In this document: in pieces, positions 35,488 to 44,461 of the stretch | Position numbering within the stretch: position 1 is the stretch's first letter | Layout: every line of letters starts with the position of its first letter | Origin: Compostibacter hankyongensis | Lineage (GTDB): Bacteria; Bacteroidota; Bacteroidia; Chitinophagales; Chitinophagaceae | Length of the DNA stretch: 64,000 bases | Reading direction: 5' to 3' | NCBI RefSeq assembly: GCF_039541075.1 | Contig: NZ_BAABFN010000004.1 | Coordinates: forward strand, 290,256-354,255 | Made by a program: the position numbers and the translations under genes | Notes under the pieces: model-generated | What the model was told of the DNA's origin: nothing | Databases searched by the model: none | The model's input: only the letters and a program-made list of their open reading frames with translations

Positions 35488-36810
35488 TTACCGTAAAGGA
35501 ATACCGATACCGTGATATTCAAATCCCTGTTGACGAAGCTGGGCGGGATTATAGATATTGCGGCCGTCGAGCACGAGCGGCCGCCGCATCAGGCTTTTTA
35601 CCCGTTCCCAGTCCGGTAGCCGGAATTCGGGCCATTCGGTCAGCAGCAGCAGGGCGTCGGCCTGTTCCAGCGCCTCGTACTCATCCCGGGTATAGGTAAC
35701 GGGGTGGGGGATATGTTTACATGCTTCTTCGACGGCCACGGGATCGTAGGCCCGTATGATTGCGCCTGCTTTTATCAGCGCGTCGATAAGCGACAGGGCA
35801 GGAGCTTCCCGTACATCATCTGTCTGAGGTTTGAAGGCGAGGCCCCATACTGCGATTTGTTTTCCCTGAAGATCTTTACCCAGCGCTGCCTGCAGCTTTT
35901 TGAACAAGAGCTGTTTCTGGTCGTTATTGATGGCCTCCACCGCCTCAAGGAGACGAAGTCTCTGCCCGTGCTCCCGCCCGGTATGGATCAGCGCCTTTAC
36001 GTCTTTGGGAAAGCAGGAGCCGCCATAGCCGGCGCCGGCATAGAGGAATTTGCTGCCGATGCGGGGATCGGCGCCGATGCCGCTCCTGACCTGGTTGATA
36101 TCCGCCCCCACCGCTTCGCAGAGGTTGGCGATATCGTTCATAAAGCTGATGCGGGTGGCCAGCATGGCATTGGCGGCATATTTGGTCATTTCCGCCGAAG
36201 CGATATCCATGTAGATGACCCGGTGGCGATTCAGCTGGAAAGGCTTGTAGAGCTGCTCCAGGACGCTCCGGGCCCGCTCGCTTTCGGTTCCGATCACAAC
36301 GCGGTCAGGGCTCTGGAAATCCCTGACGGCGGCCCCTTCCTTGAGGAATTCGGGATTGGAGGCCACATCGAAAGGAATATGCTGTCCCCGCCGATTCATG
36401 GCAGCTTCCACGGCGGCTTTTACCTTCAGGGAAGTGCCCACGGGCACGGTGCTCTTGGTGGCGATCACGGCGTAATCCTGCAGCTTTTCTCCTATTTCAT
36501 CCGCTACATTCAGGACGTGCTTCAGGTCGGCGCTGCCGTCCTCATCCGGGGGAGTACCGACGGCGATCAGGATGGCGTCGGCCCCGGCAATATGTTCATC
36601 GAGGCGGGTACTGAACTGCAGGCGGCCTTTTTCGGCGTTGCGATGAACGATCTCTTCCAGACCCGGCTCATAGATAGGCAGTATGCCTTGCTTCAGCCTG
36701 TCGATCTTTTCCTGATCTATGTCGATACAGGCGACATGGATACCCACATCGGCGAGGCAGGCTCCTGTCACCAGTCCCACGTATCCTGTCCCTACTACGA
36801 TTGCTTTCAT
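35488..36810 (-). CDS. ugd: UDP-glucose 6-dehydrogenase
   Basis: Oxidises UDP-glucose twice to UDP-glucuronate, the donor for acidic capsule sugars. 440 residues. The NAD loop is VGTGYVGLVTGACLAD (6-21). The catalytic Cys266 lies in GYGGSCFPKD. KSTVPVGT and the C-terminal WGLAFKPQTDDVREAP are family hallmarks. ATG at 36810, with a TAnnTTTG box 26 bases upstream. A related UDP-sugar (UDP-ManNAc) dehydrogenase is a less likely reading. Confidence 0.93.
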   Translation of the reverse strand: MKAIVVGTGYVGLVTGACLADVGIHVACIDIDQEKIDRLKQGILPIYEPGLEEIVHRNAEKGRLQFSTRLDEHIAGADAILIAVGTPPDEDGSADLKHVLNVADEIGEKLQDYAVIATKSTVPVGTSLKVKAAVEAAMNRRGQHIPFDVASNPEFLKEGAAVRDFQSPDRVVIGTESERARSVLEQLYKPFQLNRHRVIYMDIASAEMTKYAANAMLATRISFMNDIANLCEAVGADINQVRSGIGADPRIGSKFLYAGAGYGGSCFPKDVKALIHTGREHGQRLRLLEAVEAINNDQKQLLFKKLQAALGKDLQGKQIAVWGLAFKPQTDDVREAPALSLIDALIKAGAIIRAYDPVAVEEACKHIPHPVTYTRDEYEALEQADALLLLTEWPEFRLPDWERVKSLMRRPLVLDGRNIYNPAQLRQQGFEYHGIGIPLR

Positions 36811-36836
36811 TTTTGACGGTTACTTTTTATCCGGCA

Positions 36837-36844
36837 CAAAAATA
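36837..36844 (-). promoter_or_regulatory. Promoter box for ugd
   Basis: Minus strand TATTTTTG fits TAnnTTTG and ends 26 bases before the ugd ATG. It lies in the short gap after purU. Confidence 0.5.
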
Positions 36845-36849
36845 CACTT

Positions 36850-37689
36850 CTATTCAAACACGATCGTCTTGTTGCCGCTGATGAACACCTGGTCGCGGAA
36901 GACCAGCCTCATGGCCTTGTTCAGTACGTTCTTCTCCACTTCGCGACCGGCTTCCACCATCCGGGCGGCGGTGAAGGTATGATTTACAGCGATGGTTTGC
37001 TGGGTAATGATGGGACCTTCATCCAGTTCATGGGTTACGAAATGCGCCGTCGCCCCGATCAGCTTCACACCCCGCTCAAAGGCCTGCCGATAGGGGCGGG
37101 CACCTGCGAAGGCAGGCAGAAAGGAGTGGTGGATATTGAGAATACGCTGCGGGTACCGGGCGATGAATTCAGGGGAAAGGATGCGCATGAACTTGGCCAG
37201 GATGATGTAGTCAGGGCTATAATCCGACAACTTTTCCAGCAACGCTGCTTCGAACTGCTCCCGGGACCGGTCTTCATGCGGAACGTGGTGAAAGGGCCGG
37301 GAAAAACCCTCGGTGAAGGCGCGGAGATCATCGTGGTTACTGATGACGCATGCGACCTCTGCATCGAGGGTGCGAAAGAAATGACTGACCAGGATATCCC
37401 CCAGGCAATGGTATTCCCGGGTGGCCAGCACGGCGATCCTTTTGGGCTGGGGAGGATTGACCGTGACCGTGGTATCACCGGGCAGCTGGGCCAGCAACTC
37501 CTGCCGGAGCTGTTCATCGTCAGCTAAAACCCCGCTGCACTCGATACGGGCGAAAAAGCGGGCTGCCGCTTCGTCTACGAACTCCCGCATGGCAATAATA
37601 TTGAGCTGATGCGCCGCCAATACCCGGGCGATCAGGGCTACCAATCCCGTCCGATCCGGGCACTGTACGAGGATGAGCGTAGAAATCAT
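36850..37689 (-). CDS. purU: Formyltetrahydrofolate deformylase
   Basis: Hydrolyses 10-formyl-THF to formate and THF, balancing one-carbon units. 279 residues: an N-terminal ACT domain (about 1-80, LVQCPDRTGLVALIARVL) and a formyltransferase domain with the catalytic Asn-His-Asp set in RILNIHHSFLPAF and ATAHFVTHELDEGPII. The frame runs to 37803, but the ATG at 37689 is just after a promoter box and begins the family-typical MISTLILVQCPD. Housekeeping gene without link to the polysaccharide genes around it. Confidence 0.94.
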   Translation of the reverse strand: MISTLILVQCPDRTGLVALIARVLAAHQLNIIAMREFVDEAAARFFARIECSGVLADDEQLRQELLAQLPGDTTVTVNPPQPKRIAVLATREYHCLGDILVSHFFRTLDAEVACVISNHDDLRAFTEGFSRPFHHVPHEDRSREQFEAALLEKLSDYSPDYIILAKFMRILSPEFIARYPQRILNIHHSFLPAFAGARPYRQAFERGVKLIGATAHFVTHELDEGPIITQQTIAVNHTFTAARMVEAGREVEKNVLNKAMRLVFRDQVFISGNKTIVFE

Positions 37690-37705
37690 AGCATTAAATA
37701 TCGGG

Positions 37706-37713
37706 CAAAAGTA
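37706..37713 (-). promoter_or_regulatory. Promoter box for purU
   Basis: Minus strand TACTTTTG fits TAnnTTTG and ends 16 bases before the purU ATG. Confidence 0.55.
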
Positions 37714-37722
37714 ACTATTTCC

Positions 37723-37730
37723 TATTTTTG
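37723..37730 (+). promoter_or_regulatory. Promoter box for the regulator-upxY transcript
   Basis: Plus strand TATTTTTG fits TAnnTTTG, back to back with the purU promoter. A hairpin begins 10 bases downstream and the first start codon lies at 37842. Confidence 0.5.
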
Positions 37731-37739
37731 ATTTATAAA

Positions 37740-37758
37740 CGGGTAATATTTTTACCCG
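37740..37758 (+). promoter_or_regulatory. Hairpin or operator at the transcript start of the regulator-upxY operon
   Basis: CGGGTAA (37740-37746) and TTACCCG (37752-37758) are exact complements with loop TATTT. Position just after the -7 box means it either forms at the very 5' end of the mRNA or binds a repressor, perhaps the winged-helix protein encoded next. Confidence 0.45.
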
Positions 37759-37841
37759 AAGTTGGTCGCCTACGGGACTGACAACGGCGAAGCCATAATT
37801 CAAATGCAGGCGGACCAGTCACTACCCGGTAATTTGTATCC

Positions 37842-38381
37842 ATGCTTGACACGCTTATTTCTTCACGTACCCGCCTGAAATTATTGCTGCGGTTGTTTTT
37901 GAATCCGGGAAGCACGGCTCATCTGCGCGGGCTGGCCGGTGAATTTGAGGAAAGCTCCAATGCCGTACGGATTGAGCTGAACCGTTTTACCGATGCCGGC
38001 ATGCTGGTGTCTGAAAGCCAGGGTAACAAAAGAATCTATAAGGCCAATATACAGCATCCTTTTTATAAGGATATCCACCGGCTGTTGCTGAAATATGTGG
38101 GGATAGATCATATTATTGAGGAGGTCATCGGGCGTCTGGGGGATGTATTACGGGTATATCTCACGGGAGACTATGCTGCCGGCAGGGACAGCGGTATCAT
38201 TGATCTTATATTGGTCGGGAGGGTGGACAGACATTATCTGAGCAGTCTCGTGGACAAAGCGGAACCGCTTATTCAACGAAAGGTACGCTTTTTGACTTAT
38301 GAAGAGCAGGAATGGAGCACGAAGTATCCGGTAAATCCGGGCAGGGATCATTTCCTGCTGCTATGGGAAAAAGAGGAGTAA
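37842..38381 (+). CDS. Winged-helix regulator with degenerate nucleotidyltransferase domain
   Basis: 179 residues. Residues 10-70 form an ArsR/MarR-like winged helix (LRGLAGEFEESSNAVRIELN, then wing GNKRIYKAN). Residues 100-179 resemble a minimal nucleotidyltransferase, but the motif reads GD-x10-DLI (Gly109-Asp110, Asp121, Ile123) where an active enzyme has GS-x10-DxD. The spacing is exact but the Ser and second Asp are lost, so catalysis is unlikely and a ligand-sensing role is plausible. It starts the transcript that contains the UpxY-like gene, so it probably controls polysaccharide expression. Compare the intact motif of mntA in this window. Confidence 0.75.
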   Translation: MLDTLISSRTRLKLLLRLFLNPGSTAHLRGLAGEFEESSNAVRIELNRFTDAGMLVSESQGNKRIYKANIQHPFYKDIHRLLLKYVGIDHIIEEVIGRLGDVLRVYLTGDYAAGRDSGIIDLILVGRVDRHYLSSLVDKAEPLIQRKVRFLTYEEQEWSTKYPVNPGRDHFLLLWEKEE

Positions 38382-38401
38382 AGCATTATAAATCAATCCA
38401 T

Positions 38402-38893
38402 ATGTCCTGGTACGTCTTATATACCAAGTCGCGCAACGAGAAGAAAGTAGCAGAGCTGCTTACCCGTAAGGGCATAGAAGTATACTGTCCTTTACAGGAA
38501 GAGGTCCGGCAGTGGAGCGACCGGAAGAAAAAGGTAAAGCTGCCGGTTTTTCGCTCCTATGTCTTTGTACGGCTGGATCATTACAAGGAGGAGAGCGTCC
38601 CGGTACTGATGACCCCGGGTGCGGTACGATTCCTATGGTGGTTAGGCAAGCCCGGTGTGGTGCGGGATACCGAAATACAGGCTATCCGGCATTTCCTGAT
38701 GGAGCATACCGGAAGCGAGATCACCGTAGAGCTTCATCAGGGGGAAAAGGTGAGTATTACCACGGGCCCCTTCCGGGAACAGGAGGGAACGCTGGTAGCT
38801 ATACAGGGCAGCAAGGCCATCCTGTATATCGATTCCCTGGGGATCAGACTAAAAGCTGAGCTTCCGGTAGCCGTATTACAGCCTAAAAAATGA
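38402..38893 (+). CDS. UpxY/NusG-like transcription antiterminator of a polysaccharide locus
   Basis: 163-residue NusG paralogue: NGN domain (about 1-100, SWYVLYTKSRNEKKVAELL) and a C-terminal KOW motif (GEKVSITTGPFREQEGTLVAI). UpxY proteins in Bacteroides let RNA polymerase read through long capsule operons. The position just upstream of the AT-rich polysaccharide genes fits this. The frame begins at 38312 inside the upstream gene, but the ATG at 38402 gives the normal start. Target leader sequences are not defined here. Confidence 0.9.
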   Translation: MSWYVLYTKSRNEKKVAELLTRKGIEVYCPLQEEVRQWSDRKKKVKLPVFRSYVFVRLDHYKEESVPVLMTPGAVRFLWWLGKPGVVRDTEIQAIRHFLMEHTGSEITVELHQGEKVSITTGPFREQEGTLVAIQGSKAILYIDSLGIRLKAELPVAVLQPKK

Positions 38894-38898
38894 GACGG

Positions 38899-39189
38899 CT
38901 ATCTGATCAGCACCCGGTCTCTCAGCAAGGCCGGGGAAAATAAAAATGAGGATGTGGTATTCAATAGAGGGAAAACAACCTTTGGCGTTTCTGCCGGAGA
39001 AAGGGTATCTGCATTTAATGGAGGGTACGCCGCCACATACCGGAGATCACTCTGCGGAGCCGCTCCCTTATCTGCAATGGATACCGGCGCTTCCCGAGGA
39101 TACTGCAGGGAGATATGTTGCCATCCGGCCAGCAGGCCCACCACGCAGGGCAGGATATGCAACCCCCATTTGAATATCTTTTCCTTCAT
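38899..39189 (-). CDS. Small hypothetical membrane protein
   Basis: From the ATG at 39189, a 96-residue product begins MKEKIFKWGLHILPCVVGLL, a likely membrane anchor or signal, followed by a soluble Pro/Ala-rich tail. I do not recognise a family. It is antisense to the polysaccharide transcript, immediately after the UpxY-like gene, which makes it either a small separate gene or chance. A longer frame to 39288 is less likely. Confidence 0.35.
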   Translation of the reverse strand: MKEKIFKWGLHILPCVVGLLAGWQHISLQYPREAPVSIADKGAAPQSDLRYVAAYPPLNADTLSPAETPKVVFPLLNTTSSFLFSPALLRDRVLIR

Positions 39190-39510
39190 AAAACAGGTTA
39201 ATGCCAAAGATGTAACAGGCAGCGCCTGTTTTCTGATAGACAATTTTCCAGGCCTGCCTGTTGCACGGCGATAAAAATATTTTATCAACGGCTTCCGGAG
39301 AGAGTATAATATATGTTAAAATTTATATCTGATTAGCTAACTTCCTTTTCGATAGAGTGGGAAAAGCGATTTTTTCGGGAATAAAATCGGCTATACACCC
39401 CAAAAAGAGGGATAGTACGGGCGGAAATCCATGCAGGAACAAAAATGATGACCGGGTGTTGGAAAAGTTAATAATACCTTAACTTCGCTCCCTATATACC
39501 TATTTTTGTT
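39190..39510 (+). promoter_or_regulatory. Intergenic leader with candidate promoters before the polysaccharide operon
   Basis: No gene is seen in these 321 bases, which are AT-rich. TTG (39459-39461) and TAACTTCG (39480-39487), 18 bases apart, make a plausible -33/-7 pair with a leader of about 20 bases. A second exact box, TATTTTTG, at 39501-39508 is only two bases from the start codon and would give an almost leaderless transcript. CGATTTT and AAAATCG (39367-39373, 39383-39389) form a small hairpin, a possible target region for the UpxY-like protein. Confidence 0.4.
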
Positions 39511-40695
39511 ATGAACCTAAATGTACCCCTGTTACAGTATCTGCTCATTGTCGGTCTGGCTTATACGGTTGTAACGCTGTCCACTCCTGTGGTCATTTTT
39601 GTCTCCTTCAGAAAAAGGCTTTTTGACGAGCCCGACGAATTCAGAAAGCTCCATACTGCACGGACTCCGAACCTGGGCGGTGTGGCCATGTTCTGCGCCT
39701 GGGCTTTCTGCATGGAGCTGTTCGATACGGGCCGGCAATGGGCCTCTTGGAACTATGTATTTGCCTCGGGACTGATCCTGTTCGCCACGGGTCTGAAAGA
39801 CGACCTGATAGGCATGGTGCCGCTGAAGAAGTTCGGGGCCCAGCTGGCCGCCGCTTTTATCATCGTGTATTATACTAATGTCCGTCTGACGGACCTTCAC
39901 GGGCTGTTCGGTATACACGCGCTGCCTTACGGGGTAAGCATGGTGCTGAGCATGACCGGGATCATCTTTCTGACCAATGCTTATAACCTCATAGATGGTA
40001 TCGACGGGTTGGCCGGGGGACTGGCCCTGCTGGCCTTCTGTTTTTTCGGGGCTTATTTTGCTTCAAGAGACAAGACCGGAGCGGCATATATGTCTTTTGC
40101 CATGGTGGGTGCAGTACTCGGCTTTCTTAGGTATAATATATCTCCCTCAAAGATATTTATGGGCGATACAGGATCTCTGCTGATCGGGTTTTTGGTGGCG
40201 GTGCTGGCGATCCGCTTTGCGGAGAACGGCAAACTGCAGATGCCGGACGTCCCGGGGATGACCAATAACCTGGTACTGATGGTCTCCATTATCATCCTGC
40301 CTGTTTTCGATACGTTGCGGGTATTTATCAACCGTATTGCCCACGGCCGGTCTCCCTTTAAAGCAGACCGGCAGCATATCCACCACCTGCTGCTGGACCT
40401 GGGGCTCAGCCATACCCGGGCCAGCATGACCCTTCTGGCCATCAATGTGCTGTTTATTGCCATTGCTTTTATTATGACCGGACAGAACCCTACCTGGGGC
40501 ATACTTGTCCTTTTCCTGATGGCTGGTCTGACCGTGTTGGGACTGAAATACCTGCTGAGTTATAAGCACAGAAAGGAACGGGAAAAAATGGCGGCGCTCT
40601 TTTATAAGGACAATAATACGGCGCAGGACCTGACTGGGCCGTTTGCCCTATCTGAAGCGCTTTCTGTCAAGGTTGGCCCGCAGGAGAATCTTTGA
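39511..40695 (+). CDS. WecA/MraY-like UDP-sugar:undecaprenyl-phosphate sugar-1-phosphate transferase
   Basis: Polytopic initiating transferase that loads the first sugar phosphate onto undecaprenyl phosphate. 394 residues, about 10-11 membrane helices. The family motifs are present in order: GLKDDLIG (Asp pair for Mg2+), NAYNLIDGIDGLAGG, FMGDTGSLLIGF and ADRQHIHHLLLDLG. The HIHH motif indicates the WecA/TagO group rather than MraY. First gene of the plus-strand polysaccharide module, with the export gene starting 10 bases after it. Confidence 0.9.
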   Translation: MNLNVPLLQYLLIVGLAYTVVTLSTPVVIFVSFRKRLFDEPDEFRKLHTARTPNLGGVAMFCAWAFCMELFDTGRQWASWNYVFASGLILFATGLKDDLIGMVPLKKFGAQLAAAFIIVYYTNVRLTDLHGLFGIHALPYGVSMVLSMTGIIFLTNAYNLIDGIDGLAGGLALLAFCFFGAYFASRDKTGAAYMSFAMVGAVLGFLRYNISPSKIFMGDTGSLLIGFLVAVLAIRFAENGKLQMPDVPGMTNNLVLMVSIIILPVFDTLRVFINRIAHGRSPFKADRQHIHHLLLDLGLSHTRASMTLLAINVLFIAIAFIMTGQNPTWGILVLFLMAGLTVLGLKYLLSYKHRKEREKMAALFYKDNNTAQDLTGPFALSEALSVKVGPQENL

Positions 40696-40705
40696 TAAAA
40701 TAAAC

Positions 40706-43210
40706 ATGCAAAAATCATATCTGCCTCGCTTCGCTATTATTTTTATCCTGATCTGCGGAGGTATTTTCCGAACTATTTCTTCGACTGCGCAAACCCTCAA
40801 TGCACAGGCCAATCTGAGTGCCCTGCACGTAGACGACCTGAGCGACGACCAGATCAGGGAGTATCTGCAGCAGATGAAAGAAAAGGGATATTCGGCCGAA
40901 CAGGCGGAGAGAATGGCGGCAGCCCGCGGCATGTCTTCTGATGAGCTGGCCAAGCTAAAGGCGCGGATAGGCAGGATACAGCACGGGTTGTCTTCCCGGC
41001 CTTTCCCCGAGCGCACGCGAGTAGGGGTCGACAGCTTGGGCGGCAATTATATCCCTTCCGTGGATACGACCGCTGATTCCGTCCCACAGGGGCCGCTGAC
41101 CAACCCTAAGATATTCGGCGCAAAACTCTTTAATAACCCCAACATGACTTTTGTGCCGAACCTCCGTATACCCACGCCGCAGCATTACCGGATTGGTCCG
41201 GATGATGAAATGGTTATCGATATCTATGGATATTCCGAAGCCAGTTACCAGCTTACGGTCGGTAATGAAGGGAGCATCAATATCCCTTATGTAGGCATAA
41301 TCTATGTAAACGGCCTGACGATGGAAGAAGCGACCGAAAGGATCCGCTCCCGGCTCGCTACAATATACAGCGGCATTCGCAACGGAAATACCAAGCTGAA
41401 GGTCAGTCTGGGCCAGATCCGCAGCATACAGGTGACGCTGACCGGAGAGATCAACCGTCCGGGTACCTATACGCTGCCCTCCCTCGCTACCGTATTCAAT
41501 GCGCTGTACGCCTCCGGAGGACCGGCCAACAACGGCTCCTTCCGTACTATTGAAGTGATCCGGGACAACAAGGTGCTGGAAAAGCTGGATGTGTATGATT
41601 TCCTCATGAAGGGAGATCAAAGCAAGAACGTCCGGTTGCAGGACCAGGATGTGATCCGCGTGCCGGTATACCAGAAGCAGGTTTCCATAGAAGGGCAGGT
41701 AAAACGGCCGGGCATCTATGAACTCCTTTCGGGCGAATCCCTGAGTGACCTGCTAACCTATGCCGGTGGATTTACCGACACGGCCTACCGGGCCCGTATC
41801 CGGGCGATACGGTACACCGACCGGGAGCGGAAGGTGCTGGATATCGCCGAACAGGATTTTGCTACAGCGATACCCCGGAGCGGGGATCAGTATACGGTAG
41901 ACACGCTCCTGGCTCGTTATGCTAACCGCGTCATGATCCGTGGCGCCGTTTATCGCCCGGGATTTTATGCCCTGAAGGAAGGACTGACCGTCGGGCAGCT
42001 GATCCGGAATGCCGCCGGTCTCCGGGAAGACGCCTTTCTGCCCCGGGGCTATATTACCCGGCTCAACCCGGACCTGTCGACCTCGGTGGTGGAGTTTGAC
42101 GTAGCAAAGGTGTTAAAGGGAGAGGCGCCGGATATTCCTTTAAAGCGGGAAGATCAGATAAACGTATCCTCTATCTTTGACCTTCGGGATGCTTACAACG
42201 TGCAGATCACGGGAGAGGTGCGCAGCCCCGGTACCTTCGTCTATGCCGACAGCATGAGTCTGAAGGAGCTGATTCAGCAGGCGGGCGGTTTTACGGAGGC
42301 GGCCACACCTTATCATATCGAGGTATCCCGGCGGATCACCGACTCGCTGGATCCGCACAGCACAACAGCTCCGCTCGCCAAAGTGTTCCAGCTCAACACG
42401 ACAAAAGACCTGGAAATAAGCGCCGACCGGTTTACCCTGCATCCCTATGATATCGTGATGGTAAGGAAGATACCGGGATACGAGGAACAAAAGCAGGTCA
42501 AGATCGAAGGGGAGGTGCTTTATCCCGGTACCTATACGTTGGAACGCAAAAACGAACGGATATCTGACCTCATCAAACGGGCGGGTGGCTTTACTGCGCT
42601 GGCGTATGTCCCCGGCGCATCCCTCAAACGGGTCGCCGATACCTCCGCCATGGGGATCAGCGAACAGGAAAAGCTGAACCGTTTCGGTCAATATCAGCAA
42701 TCCCTGGCCAATCCGGGAGCAACGGACAGCAGCGCCTTGATGGAAAACCTCCGGCAGCAGATATATTACAACGATTATGTGGGCATCAGCCTGGATAAGA
42801 TCATGGAACATCCCGGCGAGCGGAACGACTTGATCCTGCAGGAAGGGGATGCGCTAAAAATCCCCCGACAGCTGCAGACGGTGAAGGTGACCGGGGAGGT
42901 GATGTACCCGGTTACCGCGGCTTATCGTCCCGGCCGTCATGCCCGGTACTATATTTCCCAGGGCGGCGGCTTTTCGGAGAATGCCAAAAAGGGAAGAGTG
43001 TACGTGGTCTACGCCAACGGATTTGTAAGAAGTACCCGCCATATCCTTTTCTTCCGGAATTATCCGCGGCTGGAACCGGGCGCAGAGATATTCGTACCGC
43101 AAAAGCCGGAGCGGAAGAACCGGATGACACCGCAGGAAATCATTGGTATTACCAGCGGAGCCGCCTCGCTGACCGCCATTATTATCACTATTGCCAACCT
43201 GTTGAAATAG
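40706..43210 (+). CDS. Wza-like polysaccharide export protein with multiple SLBB domains
   Basis: 834-residue secreted protein forming the outer-membrane export channel. Signal peptide at 1-29 (no lipobox Cys is seen, unlike Wza). After a charged coiled region, the polysaccharide-export domain (HYRIGPDDEMVIDIYGYSEASYQL) is followed by about six SLBB repeats. Each repeat has a VxGEVxxPGxY start, for example VTLTGEINRPGTYTL and VQITGEVRSPGTFVY. A C-terminal hydrophobic segment (IIGITSGAASLTAIIITIANL) may span the membrane. Start at the ATG of 40706, after the upstream gene's stop. About twice the length of E. coli Wza, as is usual in Bacteroidota. Confidence 0.92.
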   Translation: MQKSYLPRFAIIFILICGGIFRTISSTAQTLNAQANLSALHVDDLSDDQIREYLQQMKEKGYSAEQAERMAAARGMSSDELAKLKARIGRIQHGLSSRPFPERTRVGVDSLGGNYIPSVDTTADSVPQGPLTNPKIFGAKLFNNPNMTFVPNLRIPTPQHYRIGPDDEMVIDIYGYSEASYQLTVGNEGSINIPYVGIIYVNGLTMEEATERIRSRLATIYSGIRNGNTKLKVSLGQIRSIQVTLTGEINRPGTYTLPSLATVFNALYASGGPANNGSFRTIEVIRDNKVLEKLDVYDFLMKGDQSKNVRLQDQDVIRVPVYQKQVSIEGQVKRPGIYELLSGESLSDLLTYAGGFTDTAYRARIRAIRYTDRERKVLDIAEQDFATAIPRSGDQYTVDTLLARYANRVMIRGAVYRPGFYALKEGLTVGQLIRNAAGLREDAFLPRGYITRLNPDLSTSVVEFDVAKVLKGEAPDIPLKREDQINVSSIFDLRDAYNVQITGEVRSPGTFVYADSMSLKELIQQAGGFTEAATPYHIEVSRRITDSLDPHSTTAPLAKVFQLNTTKDLEISADRFTLHPYDIVMVRKIPGYEEQKQVKIEGEVLYPGTYTLERKNERISDLIKRAGGFTALAYVPGASLKRVADTSAMGISEQEKLNRFGQYQQSLANPGATDSSALMENLRQQIYYNDYVGISLDKIMEHPGERNDLILQEGDALKIPRQLQTVKVTGEVMYPVTAAYRPGRHARYYISQGGGFSENAKKGRVYVVYANGFVRSTRHILFFRNYPRLEPGAEIFVPQKPERKNRMTPQEIIGITSGAASLTAIIITIANLLK

Positions 43211-43217
43211 CCTTAGC

Positions 43218-44312
43218 ATGAACGGAGCCGGACAGCCAGATTCTCCTGCAAAGCCCGTAAAACAGGCCGACGAGATATCCTTAAAAGAGCTCTTTCTAAA
43301 GGTAGGAGAATGGTGGTGTTACCTGCTGGGCAGGTGGAAGCTGATACTCCTGGTCGTCATTCTGGGGGCAGTGGCCGGGCTGTTATGGTCTGTACTGAGC
43401 CCCGTAAAATACAAAGCTTCCCTGACCTTTGTCCTCGATGAAAATGATAACAGCACACTTTCTTCCTATGCGGGGCTGGCCAGCCAGTTTGGAGTCAACC
43501 TGGGCAACGCCGGCAGCGGAAGCCTTTTTCAAGGGGATAATATCATCCAGTTTCTACAGTCGCGGCTGATGATTGAAAACGCCCTGATGACGAGCGGCAG
43601 CTTCGGCGGGAAAGAAACCACGCTGGCAGATAATTTCCTGAGCTGGAGCAGTCTGGGGAAGAAGCTGAAGAAGGATCCTGTGCTAAAAGCAGTGCATTTT
43701 CCCATAGGACTTTCACGGGATCAGTTTTCGCTGGAGCAGAATAAGGTAATGCGATCTGTTTACAAGAATATCATTGACGACAGGCTGGAGATTGTTAAGC
43801 CTGATAAGGATTTAAGCTTTATAGAAGTGACCTGTACCAGTCCGGAAGAAATGTTTTCGAAGCTCTTTACCGAGCGGCTGATGAAGGAGGCTACGGACTT
43901 TTACGTGAACACCAAGACAAAACAAATCAAGGAAAGCGTTGACAGGCTGCAGCAACAGTCAGATTCGGTACTGCAGCTGCTGAATAAAAAGACGGTAACG
44001 ACTGCTGCCACGCAGGATATGAATCTGAACCCTGCACGTAGTATTACTGCCGTGCCGGCACAACTGGCTGCCCGGGATCAGTCCATTTTAATGACCACCT
44101 ATGGAGAGCTGGTTAAGAACCTGAATATTGCCAAGATATCCCTGGTACAGCAAACGCCGGTCATACAGATCGTGGATGCTCCGAGGTTGCCACTGGAGAA
44201 AATGAGACTCAGCTGGTTGAAGGGAATTATTCTGGGCGGATTTGTGCTAGGGTTTCTTGCTGTGCTGATATTATTAATGAGAATGATCTACCAACAAGTA
44301 ATGAGAGATTAA
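43218..44312 (+). CDS. Wzz-like polysaccharide chain-length determinant, no kinase domain
   Basis: 364-residue inner-membrane co-polymerase with helices at about 40-60 and 335-355 around a periplasmic domain containing a coiled coil (KQIKESVDRLQQQSDSVLQLL). The Pro-containing segment near the second helix (VDAPRLPLEKMRLSWLKG) is typical. It ends after the second helix, so the Wzc tyrosine-kinase part is missing. It is 7 bases after the export gene. It is the last GC-rich gene before the AT-rich island, and its 3' part already shifts towards A/T. Confidence 0.88.
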   Translation: MNGAGQPDSPAKPVKQADEISLKELFLKVGEWWCYLLGRWKLILLVVILGAVAGLLWSVLSPVKYKASLTFVLDENDNSTLSSYAGLASQFGVNLGNAGSGSLFQGDNIIQFLQSRLMIENALMTSGSFGGKETTLADNFLSWSSLGKKLKKDPVLKAVHFPIGLSRDQFSLEQNKVMRSVYKNIIDDRLEIVKPDKDLSFIEVTCTSPEEMFSKLFTERLMKEATDFYVNTKTKQIKESVDRLQQQSDSVLQLLNKKTVTTAATQDMNLNPARSITAVPAQLAARDQSILMTTYGELVKNLNIAKISLVQQTPVIQIVDAPRLPLEKMRLSWLKGIILGGFVLGFLAVLILLMRMIYQQVMRD

Positions 44313-44461
44313 AATGGTAATCGGGTCTCCATTGGATCTAATTCAATTATTCTTCCTGTTTGTGAACGCAATTTCAGAATTTTATAGCAATTAAATTGCA
44401 GTTTTCTGCAGCTATAATAGTAGAAAAAATGAAATAACTTGAGGTTGACTTTTTGTTTTAT

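Noticed and set aside
39190..39288. N-terminal extension of the small minus-strand hypothetical protein to 39288.
   Set aside because: The added residues are basic and precede the likely signal or anchor helix; the ATG at 39189 is the better start, if the gene is real at all.
44313..44461. Short palindrome GCAATTAAATTGC (44387-44399) considered as an operator or insertion scar at the composition break.
   Set aside because: Short and in AT-rich DNA where such symmetry is expected by chance; no transposase remnants nearby.
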